This document shows, piece by piece, positions 24,901-35,461 of a stretch of DNA of 64,000 nt. A program made the translations under genes and the position numbers. The notes beneath the pieces were generated by a model. That model searched no databases. It was not told the origin of the DNA and saw only the letters and a program-made list of their open reading frames with translations. Numbering within the stretch: the stretch's first letter is position 1; each line of letters starts with the position of its first letter. Source of the stretch: Kudoa neothunni (lineage: Eukaryota; Cnidaria); contig OZ199838.1 of NCBI GenBank assembly GCA_964304625.1, positions 6,510,001-6,574,000 on the forward strand. The letters run 5' to 3'.

Positions 24901-25993
24901 AATAGACAAAGATTTAGTTCGTTATGAACGTGTGAACAAAAAAGGTAACATTTATAATGAATGCGGCTTAATTAGTTTTTACGTGTGTGTATGCTAAGGT
25001 TATGTTCAACTGGTTACTAATATGGGAAGTTTAAACATTGAATTGTATTGTGAATTGGTTCCTAAGACATGCGAAAACTTTCTACTACTTTGCAAACGCA
25101 ATTACTACAACAATTCAAGTAGATAAATAATTAGGGCTAATTTGGTTGATGTGTGTTGTAGAATTTCATCGCCTTATACCCAGTTCAATTGTAAATCTAT
25201 GAAGTTAATGCATGTTTGATTATTTTCTTTTTAAAGCTTCAAGGTGGAGATCCAACAGGTAATGGAAAAGGCGGAGAATCCGCATGGGGTGCTCCGTTTA
25301 AAGATGAATTCCACAAATCTTTAAAACATTCCGGTATTTATTTTGGTTGTAGTTGTAAATAGTTACAGTTTTCTATTCCGACCATTAGAACGAGGTATTA
25401 TCAGTATGGCAAACAGAGGACAAGATACAAATAAATCTCAATTGTAAATTACTTACGTTTACATTAAATATTGATGTGAATTTTCGGTTTCAGTTTTATT
25501 TGCTTGAAACCAAACGAAAAATTTGATAATAAATATGCTGTATTTGGAAAGTAAATTCTCTATTTATCTAGGGTTCTAATTATTTTCAATTGTATTATAG
25601 GCTGGTGGGTGGTTTTGATACACTTGATAATATTGAATGTGTACCTGTTGATGATTCAAACAGGCCTGAAGTATTTAAGCAATTTCAGTTAAATCCCATT
25701 AATCTATTCTGTAGAAAGATATCACTATAATTTTCAACTAAAGTATTCGTGGACCCTTTTGAAGAAGTTGATAGATTGTTACGCGAGGAATATGCCAAAA
25801 GGACCGCCAATTCTATTGATACATCCTCCAAAAATAAAACCTATAAGAGAACTTCCAAGTTTACTGACAGTACAGTTGGGATTTACATGCAGTAATTTGT
25901 GCTAATCTTATTGTCGATATTTTTGTGCATTTTAGAAATAAAACCACAAGCAAGTCCAAAAAACCAAAATTTGGCGATTTTAATAAATGGTAA
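21960..25993 (+). CDS. PPIL2: PPIL2, U-box cyclophilin (spliceosomal)
   Basis: Many-exon gene. Exon 1 ([11 protein letters not shown]) has donor GTATGC and joins [15 protein letters not shown] at 22041. The U-box follows ([37 protein letters not shown]). Then come [20 protein letters not shown] (about 24180), [11 protein letters not shown] (about 24315) and [19 protein letters not shown] (about 24450), a spacer, [15 protein letters not shown], and the cyclophilin domain ([98 protein letters not shown]). It ends FGDFNKW-stop at 25991-25993, as in PPIL2 orthologues. Introns are about 45-120 nt except one long intron after DGK (about 22390-24165). PPIL2 is a nuclear Bact-spliceosome factor with E3 ligase homology. 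Several catalytic cyclophilin positions look substituted (see findings). Confidence 0.85.
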
Positions 25994-26296
25994 TAATTGA
26001 GTATGTAAATGAGGAGTTGTTTGTTTTATTAGTTGAAATAGAACAATGTTTTTACATTTAAAATGCGTTTGTTTCAGCATTTATCTTCTTGTTTAATATT
26101 TGGTCAAAATGTCGTTGGTATATGTATTTGTTGGGATAGTATATTCAGATTAGCTCATAAACGTTAACCAAAGGCTCACTTTTAGTAAGTCGAGTCATTA
26201 ATTTAGATTACTTTCTTATTCTACTAAAAAATATATCAATCTTTTTAAATTGATGCGTTTGGCTCATTCTGATATTTTTATTTGCTCAAAAGTATA

Positions 26297-27014
26297 CACT
26301 GGGTGACGTGCGGTTCATAATTTGAGAAAATGCTACATAATTAACGCTCACATAAGATTATAATAAATTATTTATTTATCGAATTACTTAAGACCATTTA
26401 TTTGACCATTAGGAATATAAATAAAATATTTTTAAATTAATTAATTATATTTTTTACAAGTTATTTTGTAGTGTCGTAGTTCGTAACTTTTCAGGCGAGT
26501 TGAGATCTTAATTTTCGATTGGTGGCGAAATGTGGGACAGAAATAAAAATTTAGTTGGACTATTAAAGAGAAATACGAAATAATAAAGTTTTCTCCAGAC
26601 CAGCGAAGGCATGAGGTTGAACAATATTGAAAACGATGTCAACATTAGTGATTTTATAAGTGATTGAAACTGTCACCGAGATGATAAGTTTCATAAATTT
26701 GAAGAGAGAGAACGAAAAATTATTCCGTTCAAAATTGCCTCTCTCATTTGTCTGCTTTAAGGCATTATTTGAAATATCACGGTTCAAATAATTATAGACA
26801 TCCATCGGATATTGAGCGAGAAGTACACAATATAATTGTTAGATGACTTGAAAAAAATTGCCATAACCGAGTAATTTATCTTTATAGCATGTTTCCTCTC
26901 TAGTTAGTACCGCGCGTGCAATCTTAGAAACCACGAACTACACTTCAAATTGTACGTGTGTTTCGTAATTTTTCCCTAATCCCAAGAGGATTACGAATCA
27001 CCTGTCACCCATTG
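26297..27014. mobile_element. TA-flanked MITE (Tc1/mariner-like)
   Basis: 718 bp with inverted ends: left CACTGGGTGACGTGCGGTTC, right (reverse complement) CAATGGGTGACAGGTGATTC, continuing similarly for several more bases. A TA dinucleotide lies immediately outside both ends, the Tc1/mariner target. No transposase is encoded. It fills most of the space between PPIL2 and DNAJ. Confidence 0.6.
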
Positions 27015-27527
27015 TAACAAATTTTCAACAAATTCGACTCGTTAGTATTAGAGATTAATTCCCTGTGAAATTGAAATAGCCACAGACAAAAATTTACCAT
27101 CCAGCTAACCCGCTCAGGATAAAAATCCTCCGAAAATATAGACAGGTAAAATTAATCGTTAAATTTCTATTTTGTCCAAATACTAAAAAATATCACTACA
27201 AGCACAAAAAAATTTAAACCAAAGATGTTAAAGTTCAAAAATTAGAGACACATTTGGCTCACAATAAGACAAAAAAATAAGACAATTTGGTCACCGGAAA
27301 AATCAATTAACAACAATAATGTACAGATTAAAGATTAAATGGTGAAGGAATTGTTAACATTTAATAATCATGCGTGATTCCAAAAAGAAAACAATTTTGG
27401 TCAATGATATAAGATTACCTACGACAAACTAAAATGTCTAATAAAAAATGACAGATATCATTTTACAAATATATTAACACGATTTCAACATTGTATTTGA
27501 AAATGGTTGGGTAAACGCTAGACGCAC
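27015..27527. other. Intergenic/3' flank of the DNAJ gene
   Basis: AT-rich, downstream of the DNAJ stop on the minus strand. It presumably holds the DNAJ 3' UTR. Nothing else seen. Confidence 0.4.
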
Positions 27528-28822
27528 TTAACCAGTGGTACATTGTTGTACATGTGGCCCAGCACCAGGATGTCCACCTTCAAATCTCGGATCCTCGTCA
27601 TCATCATCTTCATAACCATGTCTATTAGAGTTTGTATTATTTTTTTGCTGTTGACGCAAAACTTCAGCATCACAATAATGCAACTCAGTCACCACAGCAT
27701 CCGATGAGAGAGCAGGCTGTTTAGGTGGATGCGGCAGGATAGTTTTGAGAATATCCATTTGTTTGGAACTGATTGAAAAGTTTGGTGGAAATTGTATTTC
27801 AAATTGAATAATAAGTGCTCCTTTATCAGAAGGATGATTGGTGCGCGGCATGCCTTCATTGTAAATTAATTTCTGGCTATTTGGTTCGGTGATGCAACCT
27901 TCTTCAGTCTTTATGACAAGGGTGCGTTGATCAAGGGTTTTGATTTGCCGACAAACGCCAGTCAATGATTCCAACAACGTGATAGTCATTTTGTAAAGAA
28001 GATTATCGCCAAGTCGTTCGTATTGACTGTGACCAACCAAGTCCAGTATGATTACCACATCGCCAGGATCTCCGTTGGGAATGGCGTCACCTTCGCCATG
28101 AAGAACGATTTTTTTACCAGTTCTTGAGCCTTTTTCCCACCACAATTCTAACCACTTTCTTGTCACGCACAACTTTAGCTCCTTTGCAGTCCTTACAACA
28201 ATCTTCAGGATCAATGGTTTCGCCTGTTCCGTGACATTTTCTATAGCACAATACCAAATTAAACCATCCTAATGGACACATCAAATTACGCGCATGGTCT
28301 TTGTGTCTGCTGCACCATTCCAGGAGATATCTGATGTATCATCGTGACAATACCACGGCCTTTACAGTCGGTACACCTAATGTCATGACCTTTCTTGCTT
28401 CCTTTGCCGTTACAGGTAAGACAAACACGGTCGCGATTAATTGCTAATTGTCGTTCTTGCCCGTTGTATAAATTTTCCAATGTAACCTGCAGTTTATGAA
28501 CCTTGTCTCGACCTTTTGGTCGGTGGAACGACGAACGACCGCCGCCAAAAAACATATCAAACAAATCAAAGGGACTATGAGCATTCGCGTTCATTCCACC
28601 TTCTTTCAATGCCTGTTCACCACCTTGGTCGTATAATCGTCGTTTATTCTCATCCGACAATACTTCATAAGCGTACGCTATTTCCTTGAACTTTTCAGCA
28701 CCATCTGGATTTTTATCCGGATGATATTTGAGTGCCATCTTACGATAGGCTTTCTTCAGCTCGTTATCACTGCAGTCAGGTTTTACACCCAATATATCAT
28801 AGAATCCAGTTTCCTTAGGCAT
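27528..28822 (-). CDS. DNAJA: Type I DNAJ (HSP40) co-chaperone, DNAJA family
   Basis: The start is ATG 28822 ([17 protein letters not shown]). The J domain has HPD ([10 protein letters not shown]). A Gly/Phe segment ([14 protein letters not shown]) is followed by four zinc-finger repeats: [24 protein letters not shown] and CKDCKGAK, the third formed across a small intron (about 28246-28292, GTAATTTG...CTATAG). Next come [36 protein letters not shown] and [15 protein letters not shown] (substrate-binding beta domains), then an acidic tail. The protein ends VQQCTTG, close to the farnesylated CaaX of DNAJA1/2 but with a final Gly. It delivers clients to cytosolic HSP70 and stimulates its ATPase. 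One extra G in the GGG run near 28137 shifts frame just before KGSRTGKK; in so conserved a protein this is most likely a sequence error. The gene is complete in length for the family. Confidence 0.88.
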
Positions 28823-29604
28823 ACTCAAACGAACTTAAAACGACTAACCTCACCAACTGCGCAACCAAAACCCTATCGACAAACCACGCTAGGAATCACT
28901 AATCCGATAGAACGTTCGAGAAGCTTCCAGTAGATTCTCTAGGCTTCCTGGTGTCTGTCTCGATTAAATCAGTTGTTTTAACCGCTGTGTGTGCGAACAA
29001 ACATCTTTAATTTTTTATCTGTTTTATTCTTACGAAATTTGGATCTAAAAATGTAGGTTCACAGTGCCATTAATGGTTATACCCGATTCACTTTTCAATC
29101 CTCAATTATCCATTGAGTATTTGTGAATGTGACGCGTCTTAGATTTTTAAGCCATCAAATCTCTTAGTTTTTAAATTAACAGAAATTACTGACAATTCTT
29201 GTGACAAAATAATTTTTATATTTATTGGAGTTGACGAAAACTCGATTATATTCTTATTTCACCACAAATTCATTGCGCTGGCAAATTAATTACTCAATTA
29301 CGATAGTTGGATTTCTCGGTCCAGCAATCGAGTTCCATAATTACTTCCGACGGCAATATTCGTTATTTTAATGAGATAAAAAATACAGTGCTAATTTTAT
29401 GGTCATCAGTTCTCATTAACGAAAAATAACAAGTTCTCACAAGATTCTCTGAAATCGATCGATCCCATTTTATTTTAACCTAAACAATATAAATTGATAC
29501 TATTCAACAATTTGATGTCCTTGGCACATATGCAATGAGAAAGTGTCTATTGACACGGCAAAATTTAAGACACTAGCTACTGACACTAAGTTTTTAATCC
29601 CAAA
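28823..29604. other. Intergenic DNA upstream of DNAJ
   Basis: Contains the DNAJ promoter by position. No element or gene recognised. Confidence 0.4.
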
Positions 29605-30030
29605 CAGGCACGTGCCATCAGGGTAGGCAAGATAGGCAGTGCCTACCCTGTTGAATAAAAATTGGGAAAAAATTAATTCATTTTTTCAAGATTAAATTCC
29701 TTTCATCTAAAACTACAATAATTATTTAAATATTCTTATAAAACTACAAAAAATTCGAGGTGTTGGTAGCAAAACAGGCACAAGTCGACTCTGCCTTCTA
29801 ATCGCTACATAAATTCCACGTAAAATTTCGTGACTAGCACGTGCCCCATCATCTTGCGCATGATTGCGTTTTTAATGACCAACAGTAGGCAGAATTTATA
29901 CTGCCTATTGTAAGTCACGCGACATATTAAAATTATCATACGGCGCGCGCATTGTTTATTAGAATAAATTGTTCTGTTTGTTCAATTTTTTCTTAATTTT
30001 AATTGAAGGAAATTTTTGAAATAAGATCAT

Positions 30031-30039
30031 CTATATGAC
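30031..30039 (+). repeat. Left target-site duplication of the Merlin element
   Basis: CTATATGAC, repeated exactly at 31084-31092 on the other side of the element. Confidence 0.85.
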
Positions 30040-31083
30040 GACTAAAGTACGGTTCAGTGGAAAAGTTCGCGTAACGTCGTATTATTTCGGCATCGCGCAA
30101 TCAGAAATGAACTTCTCGCCCTCAGACGTTGATTCTATTCCTTTAGAAGATCTATTTTTGTTTAAAAATGACATTGAAAAATTTATTGCATTTCTACAAA
30201 ATATAGGATTAATTCCTAAAGTGAGAGTATGCGATAAGTGCCATTCAGAAATTGGGCTCGTTAAGGAAAATGTTCTCGATGGATATAATTTTAGATGCTA
30301 TGCATGTAAGAAAAGAATATCAATCCGTAAAGGAGCATTTTTTGAAGGTTCAAAGTTGTCGTTATGGCAAATATTCTTTTTAATGTATTTGGATGTCTTC
30401 GACATTCAAATGTCATACGAGACATTGCTAAAACAGTTAAAAATTGGATCAAGGGAGATTATCATCAATTGGAAGAATTATATTAGAGAAATATATATTG
30501 AGTATTTCAATCTCTATAGAGTGCGAATTGGTGGAGTCGATGAATCCAATATATGCAAACGAAAATACCACAGGGGGAGGGTTCTTGTTAACCAAAATGT
30601 CTGGATAGTCGGCGGGGTAGACGAGAATAACATATTTCAAGTTTTGACTTAAGTTAGAAATCAGTCAACTCTTGAGGATATATTACCTCTCATGTAACTC
30701 GCGGGTCTATAATTTGGACCGACAAATGGCGCAGGTATAACAGCCTTGAATCTCTGGGATATAAGCATGAGTCAGTGAACCATAGTATACAATTTAAAAC
30801 AGCTGACGATGTCTATACAAATAAGATAGAGGCCATCTGGGGCGCTACTAAAAGGAAATTTAGATACATAACCAATAAAACATCAGAATTGATTGGTTCA
30901 TACCTCGCCTCGTATCAATTTAAGAAGAAATTTAAAGAGAATCGTTTTTCTTCTTACACTGAAACAATAAATAGGATTTACTTACGCTAAAAACATGTTT
31001 ATTTGATTGTTTAATAATGTCTTTTTTTTACGTCGAAATAATACGAAGTTGCGCTAACTTTTCCACTGAACCGTACTTTAGCC
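30040..31083 (+). mobile_element. Merlin DNA transposon, near complete
   Basis: 1044 bp with 50-bp terminal inverted repeats (30040-30089 and 31034-31083, about 46 of 50 identical; ends GACTAAAGTACGGTTCAGTG and, on the other strand, GGCTAAAGTACGGTTCAGTG) and a perfect 9-bp target duplication. It carries one transposase gene and sits within the leader of the older hAT element, just before its coding region. Merlin is the eukaryotic relative of bacterial IS1016/IS1595. Confidence 0.92.
30107..30990 (+). pseudogene. Merlin transposase (IS1595/ISXO2-like), broken near position 30652
   Basis: The likely start is ATG 30107 (MNFSPSDVDSIPLEDLFLFK). It has a zinc ribbon (CDKCHSEIGL ... FRCYACKKRISIRKGAFFEG), a helical region (LWQIFFLMYLDVFDIQMSYE), the first catalytic Asp in IGGVDESNICKRKYHRGR, then a stop in VLT-stop-VRNQSTLEDILPL followed by a frame change at about 30694. 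It resumes with TRGSIIWTDKWRRYNSLESL (second Asp), VNHSIQFKTAD and NKIEAIWGATKRK (third acidic residue), ending at 30990. One stop and one frameshift separate it from a full frame, so the copy is young but inactive unless these are sequence errors. Confidence 0.9.
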
Positions 31084-31092
31084 CTATATGAC
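31084..31092 (+). repeat. Right target-site duplication of the Merlin element
   Basis: CTATATGAC, identical to 30031-30039. Confidence 0.85.
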
Positions 31093-31613
31093 AACTATGC
31101 TGGGAATACCACCCAAAGTTCATACTAATTATTGCCCAACTTGTCATATAAGAGCGCACGCCTCGGTTAATCTTACTTCATCTTTTCAAATACGGATAGC
31201 GTATATCTTAAAGAGTTTTCAAAATTTCCGTATGAAGATAAATTACAAATTATTAGAAATGGTAGACCGACTCTTGATCTTAAAGAACTTAAACAATTGA
31301 AAGGGAAGACAATTATCAGGACGTTTAATACTTCGAGGTATGTGAAAAAAGTGTGGTTATGTGGGTGTGCTGCAACAATAAGGCTTATTTTCCTTCCTGT
31401 GTTCGCTTTTTTCAGTGACTAGTGAAAGTACGCGGGTCAAAGAAGGATACAGTAGTGTATGGGAGCAACGCAGAAATTGGGAAGAGGAAAACCACTGCGT
31501 TGCACACATTACAATAACGAATGCGTTTAAGAAAAATAATACTTTCCATTGATAATATAATTAATAATAAAATAACTTGAAAATAAACTGGTCTAGTTTT
31601 TCTTGTTAAAATA

Positions 31614-33356
31614 CTGTTCTATATTTCTGGTTTTAAAATAGCTGTTCAAATATTGGGTCATAGCCATTTCGAATTAAGTTATGTTGCCAATCATTGACGG
31701 AATTTTAATCCGAAAGAATTTTCTAACTTTTGCTAGTGACTTTAGTGCTTCTTGATTTGATATAACAATTCGGTCAATATCATTAGAGTCATCATCGTCA
31801 TCCTTGTCGAAATCAGGCGAATCTAGTGTCGTCACGATTTTAGAGTTGCCGACCGTGTCGCTTTCAAGAGTTTCTTTGGTGATACTTTCTTCCGTAGATT
31901 TTTTTGCGACTTTTAATGACTCCCCTTCTTCTAACAGCTCAATTATGTCATCATTAAGTGGATCATCATCAGGAACATCCTTAGAATCATCATTTCGTGG
32001 ACGTTCAGAGAGGAAAAATGATTTTCTAAAACAGTTGACTATGGTTTCACTTTTAACATATTCCCATGATTTGATTGTTAAATGAATAAAATCTAACACA
32101 TTAGGTACAGTGTAGCCATTATCCCGAAATTCGATCTGATTTATGAGTGACGTCATTAGATTTCTTTTGTATATCATTTTAAAACTTCTAATAATCCCTT
32201 GATCCAGTGGCTGAAGTACATTGGTTGTGTTCGGAGGGAAGTGTCAGAGTGTACTGTTAGACAAAGTAATGTTTGTATGGGCTGGGCAATTGTCAAGGAA
32301 TAATAAACTTTTCTCTTAGAGACGGTAAGTTGTCTGTTCCATTTCGCAAGAGAAGACAAAAATTGAACTGGTCATCCAGGCTTTTTTATTAGCGTGGTAT
32401 TCCAGTGGCAAATCTTTGAGACCATTGAAGCATCTTGTCTTGCTGTACTTCCCTATAACCAAAGGAGGGAGTTTTTCGCCAGTCGTTGAGCACACGAATA
32501 AAATTGAAGTCTTTATTTAGACTGTTTGCATCCATTTTTATTTTTTTCGTTTGCGAAAACATAACCACGATCTAATAAAATACTTCAATCAATCAAACAT
32601 CTTAATAATTATTAACTTCGTTTTATTACATAAAATAGCCCAGTTTCGTCTGCATTATATATATCAGGGGGATTCCATGAATCAATTATGTCGCTTAAGT
32701 GACATTTCCAATCATCAGTGATTATATTATCTACGCAACTAGATTCCCCGTGTAATTTATTGTGTTTAAGGTTATATTGATTGATAACACCTTGAAACCA
32801 ACCAGAAGATAACTGTACATTATTACCGGATGGAACTAAGAATTCGTTAGCTTTGGATATTATATCGTCTCGTGATAATTCCAACTTATTGACTCTCATA
32901 ACTTCTATACAATCGCGAACTTTCTCGTCTATCGAAGAAAATTTACCACACTTAAGGGTTTTTCTATTTTTCGAAACATCACCATAATTGTAGGTTTTTA
33001 ATATATCTTCTTTTTTGAGTATAGTATTCAAAGATGATCTTGATATTATGCCAAATTTGTTCATGGTTTGGAGCTTAACATTTTTGTTATGTGATATAAA
33101 TTCGTAAAGCTTTATTATTTCGAGCTTTTTTAGTAAGGTTAAATGATTTAGTTTGAATAAAATTGGCGCTCGAGCCATTTTTGCGTTAGATCCATACATT
33201 AAGTTTTCAACCGTAATACTTTATATAAAACTAATTTTTTGGGACATAATTATCTAATTTATTTTTTAAATCGGAACTCAGAGAAAATATGAGATAAAAA
33301 TGTAAATTTTTAAAAATTGCGTTGGAGCCATATTGGGCACGACCTACACACTACTG
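31614..33356 (-). mobile_element. Tigger/pogo-type (Tc1/mariner superfamily) transposon inside the hAT
   Basis: Coding traces of a pogo/Tigger transposase occupy 31674-33199 on the minus strand, while hAT coding resumes on the plus strand at 33456. The proposed ends follow TA at 31612-31613 and precede TA at 33357-33358 (right end reads CACTACTG outward), the expected TA target, but the inverted repeats match only weakly, so the boundaries are tentative. Confidence 0.6.
31674..33199 (-). pseudogene. Tigger/pogo transposase with CENP-B-type DNA-binding domain, decayed
   Basis: The 5' part (33199-32612) has the N-terminal helix-turn-helix (TLLKKLEIIKLYEF, SRSSLNTILK), the CENP-B HTH (DCIEVMRVNKLELSRDDIIS, SSGWFQGVINQYNLKH) and the first catalytic Asp in PPDIYNADETGLFYV. 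The middle (about 32600-32180) retains LLFLDNCPAH-like traces only across other frames. The 3' part (32177-31674) has MIYKRNLMTSLINQI, NVLDFIHLTIKSWEYVKSET and an acidic C-terminal tail (DKDDDDDSND). At least two frame changes are present. It belongs to the group that gave rise to host CENP-B and TIGD genes; there is no sign of domestication here. Confidence 0.8.
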
Positions 33357-33455
33357 TATTTTGACTTAAATAATTCGCCAATCGCTTTAAATAAACATGA
33401 ATGATCCGCAGCACACTATCAAAGTCAAGTTTCCTGGAAAACATTTGGATCTGTA

Positions 33456-34990
33456 CGAGTAGATTTTCTCCTTGATAAGCAGAAAAATATTTCAATTGAA
33501 CTTCACAATAAAAATGTTCAGGAAAACAGAAAGATATTGAAAACTTTGATCCGTGCATTTTGCTTTTTGATTAAACAAGAACTTACTTTTTGCGGCGATA
33601 ATGCACATAAACTGTCTTTAAATCGGGGTAATTGTTTGGAGTTGTTGAATTATACCGCAAAATCTAACGAAAAATTATCATATCATTTACAGAATTCATC
33701 GTTTTTCTCTGGTATTTCCAACAGGATTCAAAATGATCTGACTGAGGCTATTAAATGTGGTTTTGGAGAATAATATTAAAGAGGAATTAGCATAGGCTCC
33801 GTTCGTTGCGATACAATTGGATGAGACGACCGATATCTCATGCACATCTCAACGTTAGACAATATTAAGATACGTATTAAGATCGAAAATTAAGGATGTT
33901 CTCATTGGATTTGTCACTCTTCGTGAAAGAACAGCGGGTGGTGTAACGGAATGTGTATTTAAAAACATATATAAATGCAACATTGAAGAGGAATTAATCG
34001 CGAAAACGTATAATGGAGCGATAGTTATGGCCTCCCACTTAAATGAAATTCGGTCGAAAGTTAGACAAAAGATATCGACCGCGCTGTTTACTCACTGTTA
34101 TGCCCGTAAGTTAAATCTTGTGTTGTCATAATCGGCCAAATTTATTCCTGATTGTACGAGCTTTTTCAAGACTAATGAAGCACTTTCCTCTTTATTCAAA
34201 AATTCAACTAAACGGGTCCAATTTCTTGATGAGATTGTGCGGAGACGCATTCTAACAGCAGCGGCAACGAGATAAAATTCAAATTTAAACTTAGTGCAGA
34301 TGATATTAGAATACCACGGTGATCTTTTCAAACTTTTCTACAATATAAACAGCAATCCTTCATTTTGGGATTCAGAAACTACTTTGAAGTAATGGACTTT
34401 ACAATTGGCTACAAAATGACTCAACGTACTTTTTACTGATAATATGTAATGAAATTTTCGTGTTAACTGACGCGCTCTTCAATATATTGCAGACGAAAAT
34501 GATAGACATTGCATATTGTATCGAAAGAATTGAATCAATGTTACAGTAATAAAACTTGAGGATATGCACACAAAATTTGAGTTATTGTATTATAATTTCG
34601 AAAAATATTGTCAAGAAGAAAATAACTTAATTAGATGCATTCTTCGCTCTCAATATGACCCAAAAAATGAAAGAGCGAGATTATTTGGTACAATCGTCAA
34701 TGATTAATGAAGAATCTGAGAGCGAGATTTAATGATTTCGAAAATCTCAAGGTTATTCCATTGATTAGTAGAAATAACTTTGAAAATTTATCATGCCAAA
34801 TTACACGAGTGCCCTTGAAAGTCTAAAAAGGAATTATGAAAAATTTTTTGACACTTTAAAACCGAAACCTCGTTACGAGTAATTTATACGCATGTGCAAT
34901 GGTTGAAGGTTAATGCAATTCTTCTTTTTTTCACTAAAGAATAACTTTACGTTTCATTAAACTTGAAATATTACACAAAAAACATATCTG
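33456..34990 (+). pseudogene. hAT transposase (DUF4371/ZMYM1-like), C-terminal two thirds, decayed
   Basis: After VRVDFLLDKQKN the frame continues through RKILKTLIRAFCFLIKQELT, GNCLELLNYTAKSNEKL and SGISNRIQNDLTEAI to about 33770. It then continues with many stops and shifts: APFVAIQLDETTDISC (first catalytic Asp), LRYVLR, IGFVTLRERTAG, TYNGAIVMASHLNEI (second Asp position altered), HCYARKLNLVLS, and SALESLKRNYEKFFDT near 34830. The C-terminal dimerisation domain is missing. The upstream part is separated by the Tigger insertion. Confidence 0.8.
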
Positions 34991-35461
34991 TCCTAATAAA
35001 TGTGTTTGGAAATGATAGTAAGAGTAGAAAACGTGATATTAATACGTAAATTTTGATAAAAGATTTTAGAATAAAAATAAGATATTATGTAGATAAAATA
35101 TATTTTAATACATCTGTGAATTCAAAGAAAGAATATTGCAAAAAATGAAGGAGATATTCGTTACCGTGAAAATAGTCACTGCCTACATTCAACCCGGTTG
35201 TCGGTGAGGTTTTCAAACATCCTCTCATAGCTTCGAAGCCCTGTGACCCATTCGTGTTTGATGGGGACCCAGTTGTTGGCGAAATATCGACAAACATTTA
35301 AGTCAACGCTTTCCTTCAGGGTTTTTTCTCTCATTGTATTCATTTATATTTTTCGAGTAGGAAATTTGTTGTAAAATTTTAATGGCCAGACCTTTCTCCT
35401 GTTTGCTAATATTTATTCACTTGGTTTTAATTTCTCGCTCGCATGATTTCAGCACAGGATA
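34991..35461. other. Repeat-junction sequence of unknown origin
   Basis: Lies between hAT and MULE remnants. A minus-strand open stretch (35297-35085; MFVDISPTTGSPSNTNGSQG) is more GC-rich than its flanks but matches nothing I know. Confidence 0.3.

Larger units (their letters stand above)
29605..34990 (+). mobile_element. Decayed hAT transposon (ZMYM1/DUF4371 type) invaded by Merlin and Tigger elements
   Basis: The left end at 29605 starts CAGGCACGTGCCATCAGGGT and is followed by GGCAGTGCCTACCCTG, resembling hAT elements of the ZMYM1-like group. Coding traces run left to right on the plus strand. At 31193-31545, after the Merlin insertion, are GRPTLDLKELKQLKGK, RTFNTSRYVKKVWLCGC and VKEGYSSVWEQRRNWEEENH. 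From 33456, after the Tigger insertion, are VRVDFLLDKQKN, GISNRIQNDLTEAI, LDETTDISC and others. The right end was not found; homology fades near 34990 before the C-terminal dimerisation domain. The outer element is therefore older than both insertions. Confidence 0.7.

Noticed and set aside
28246-28292. Stop after RPCA in DNAJ as a truncation
   Set aside because: A clean 47-nt intron with GTAATTTG and CTATAG joins the third zinc repeat in frame.
27528-28822. DNAJ as a pseudogene because of a frameshift near 28137
   Set aside because: All domains, zinc fingers and the tail are intact; a single extra G in a run is better explained as a sequence error given the same pattern in EPRS and PRPF19.
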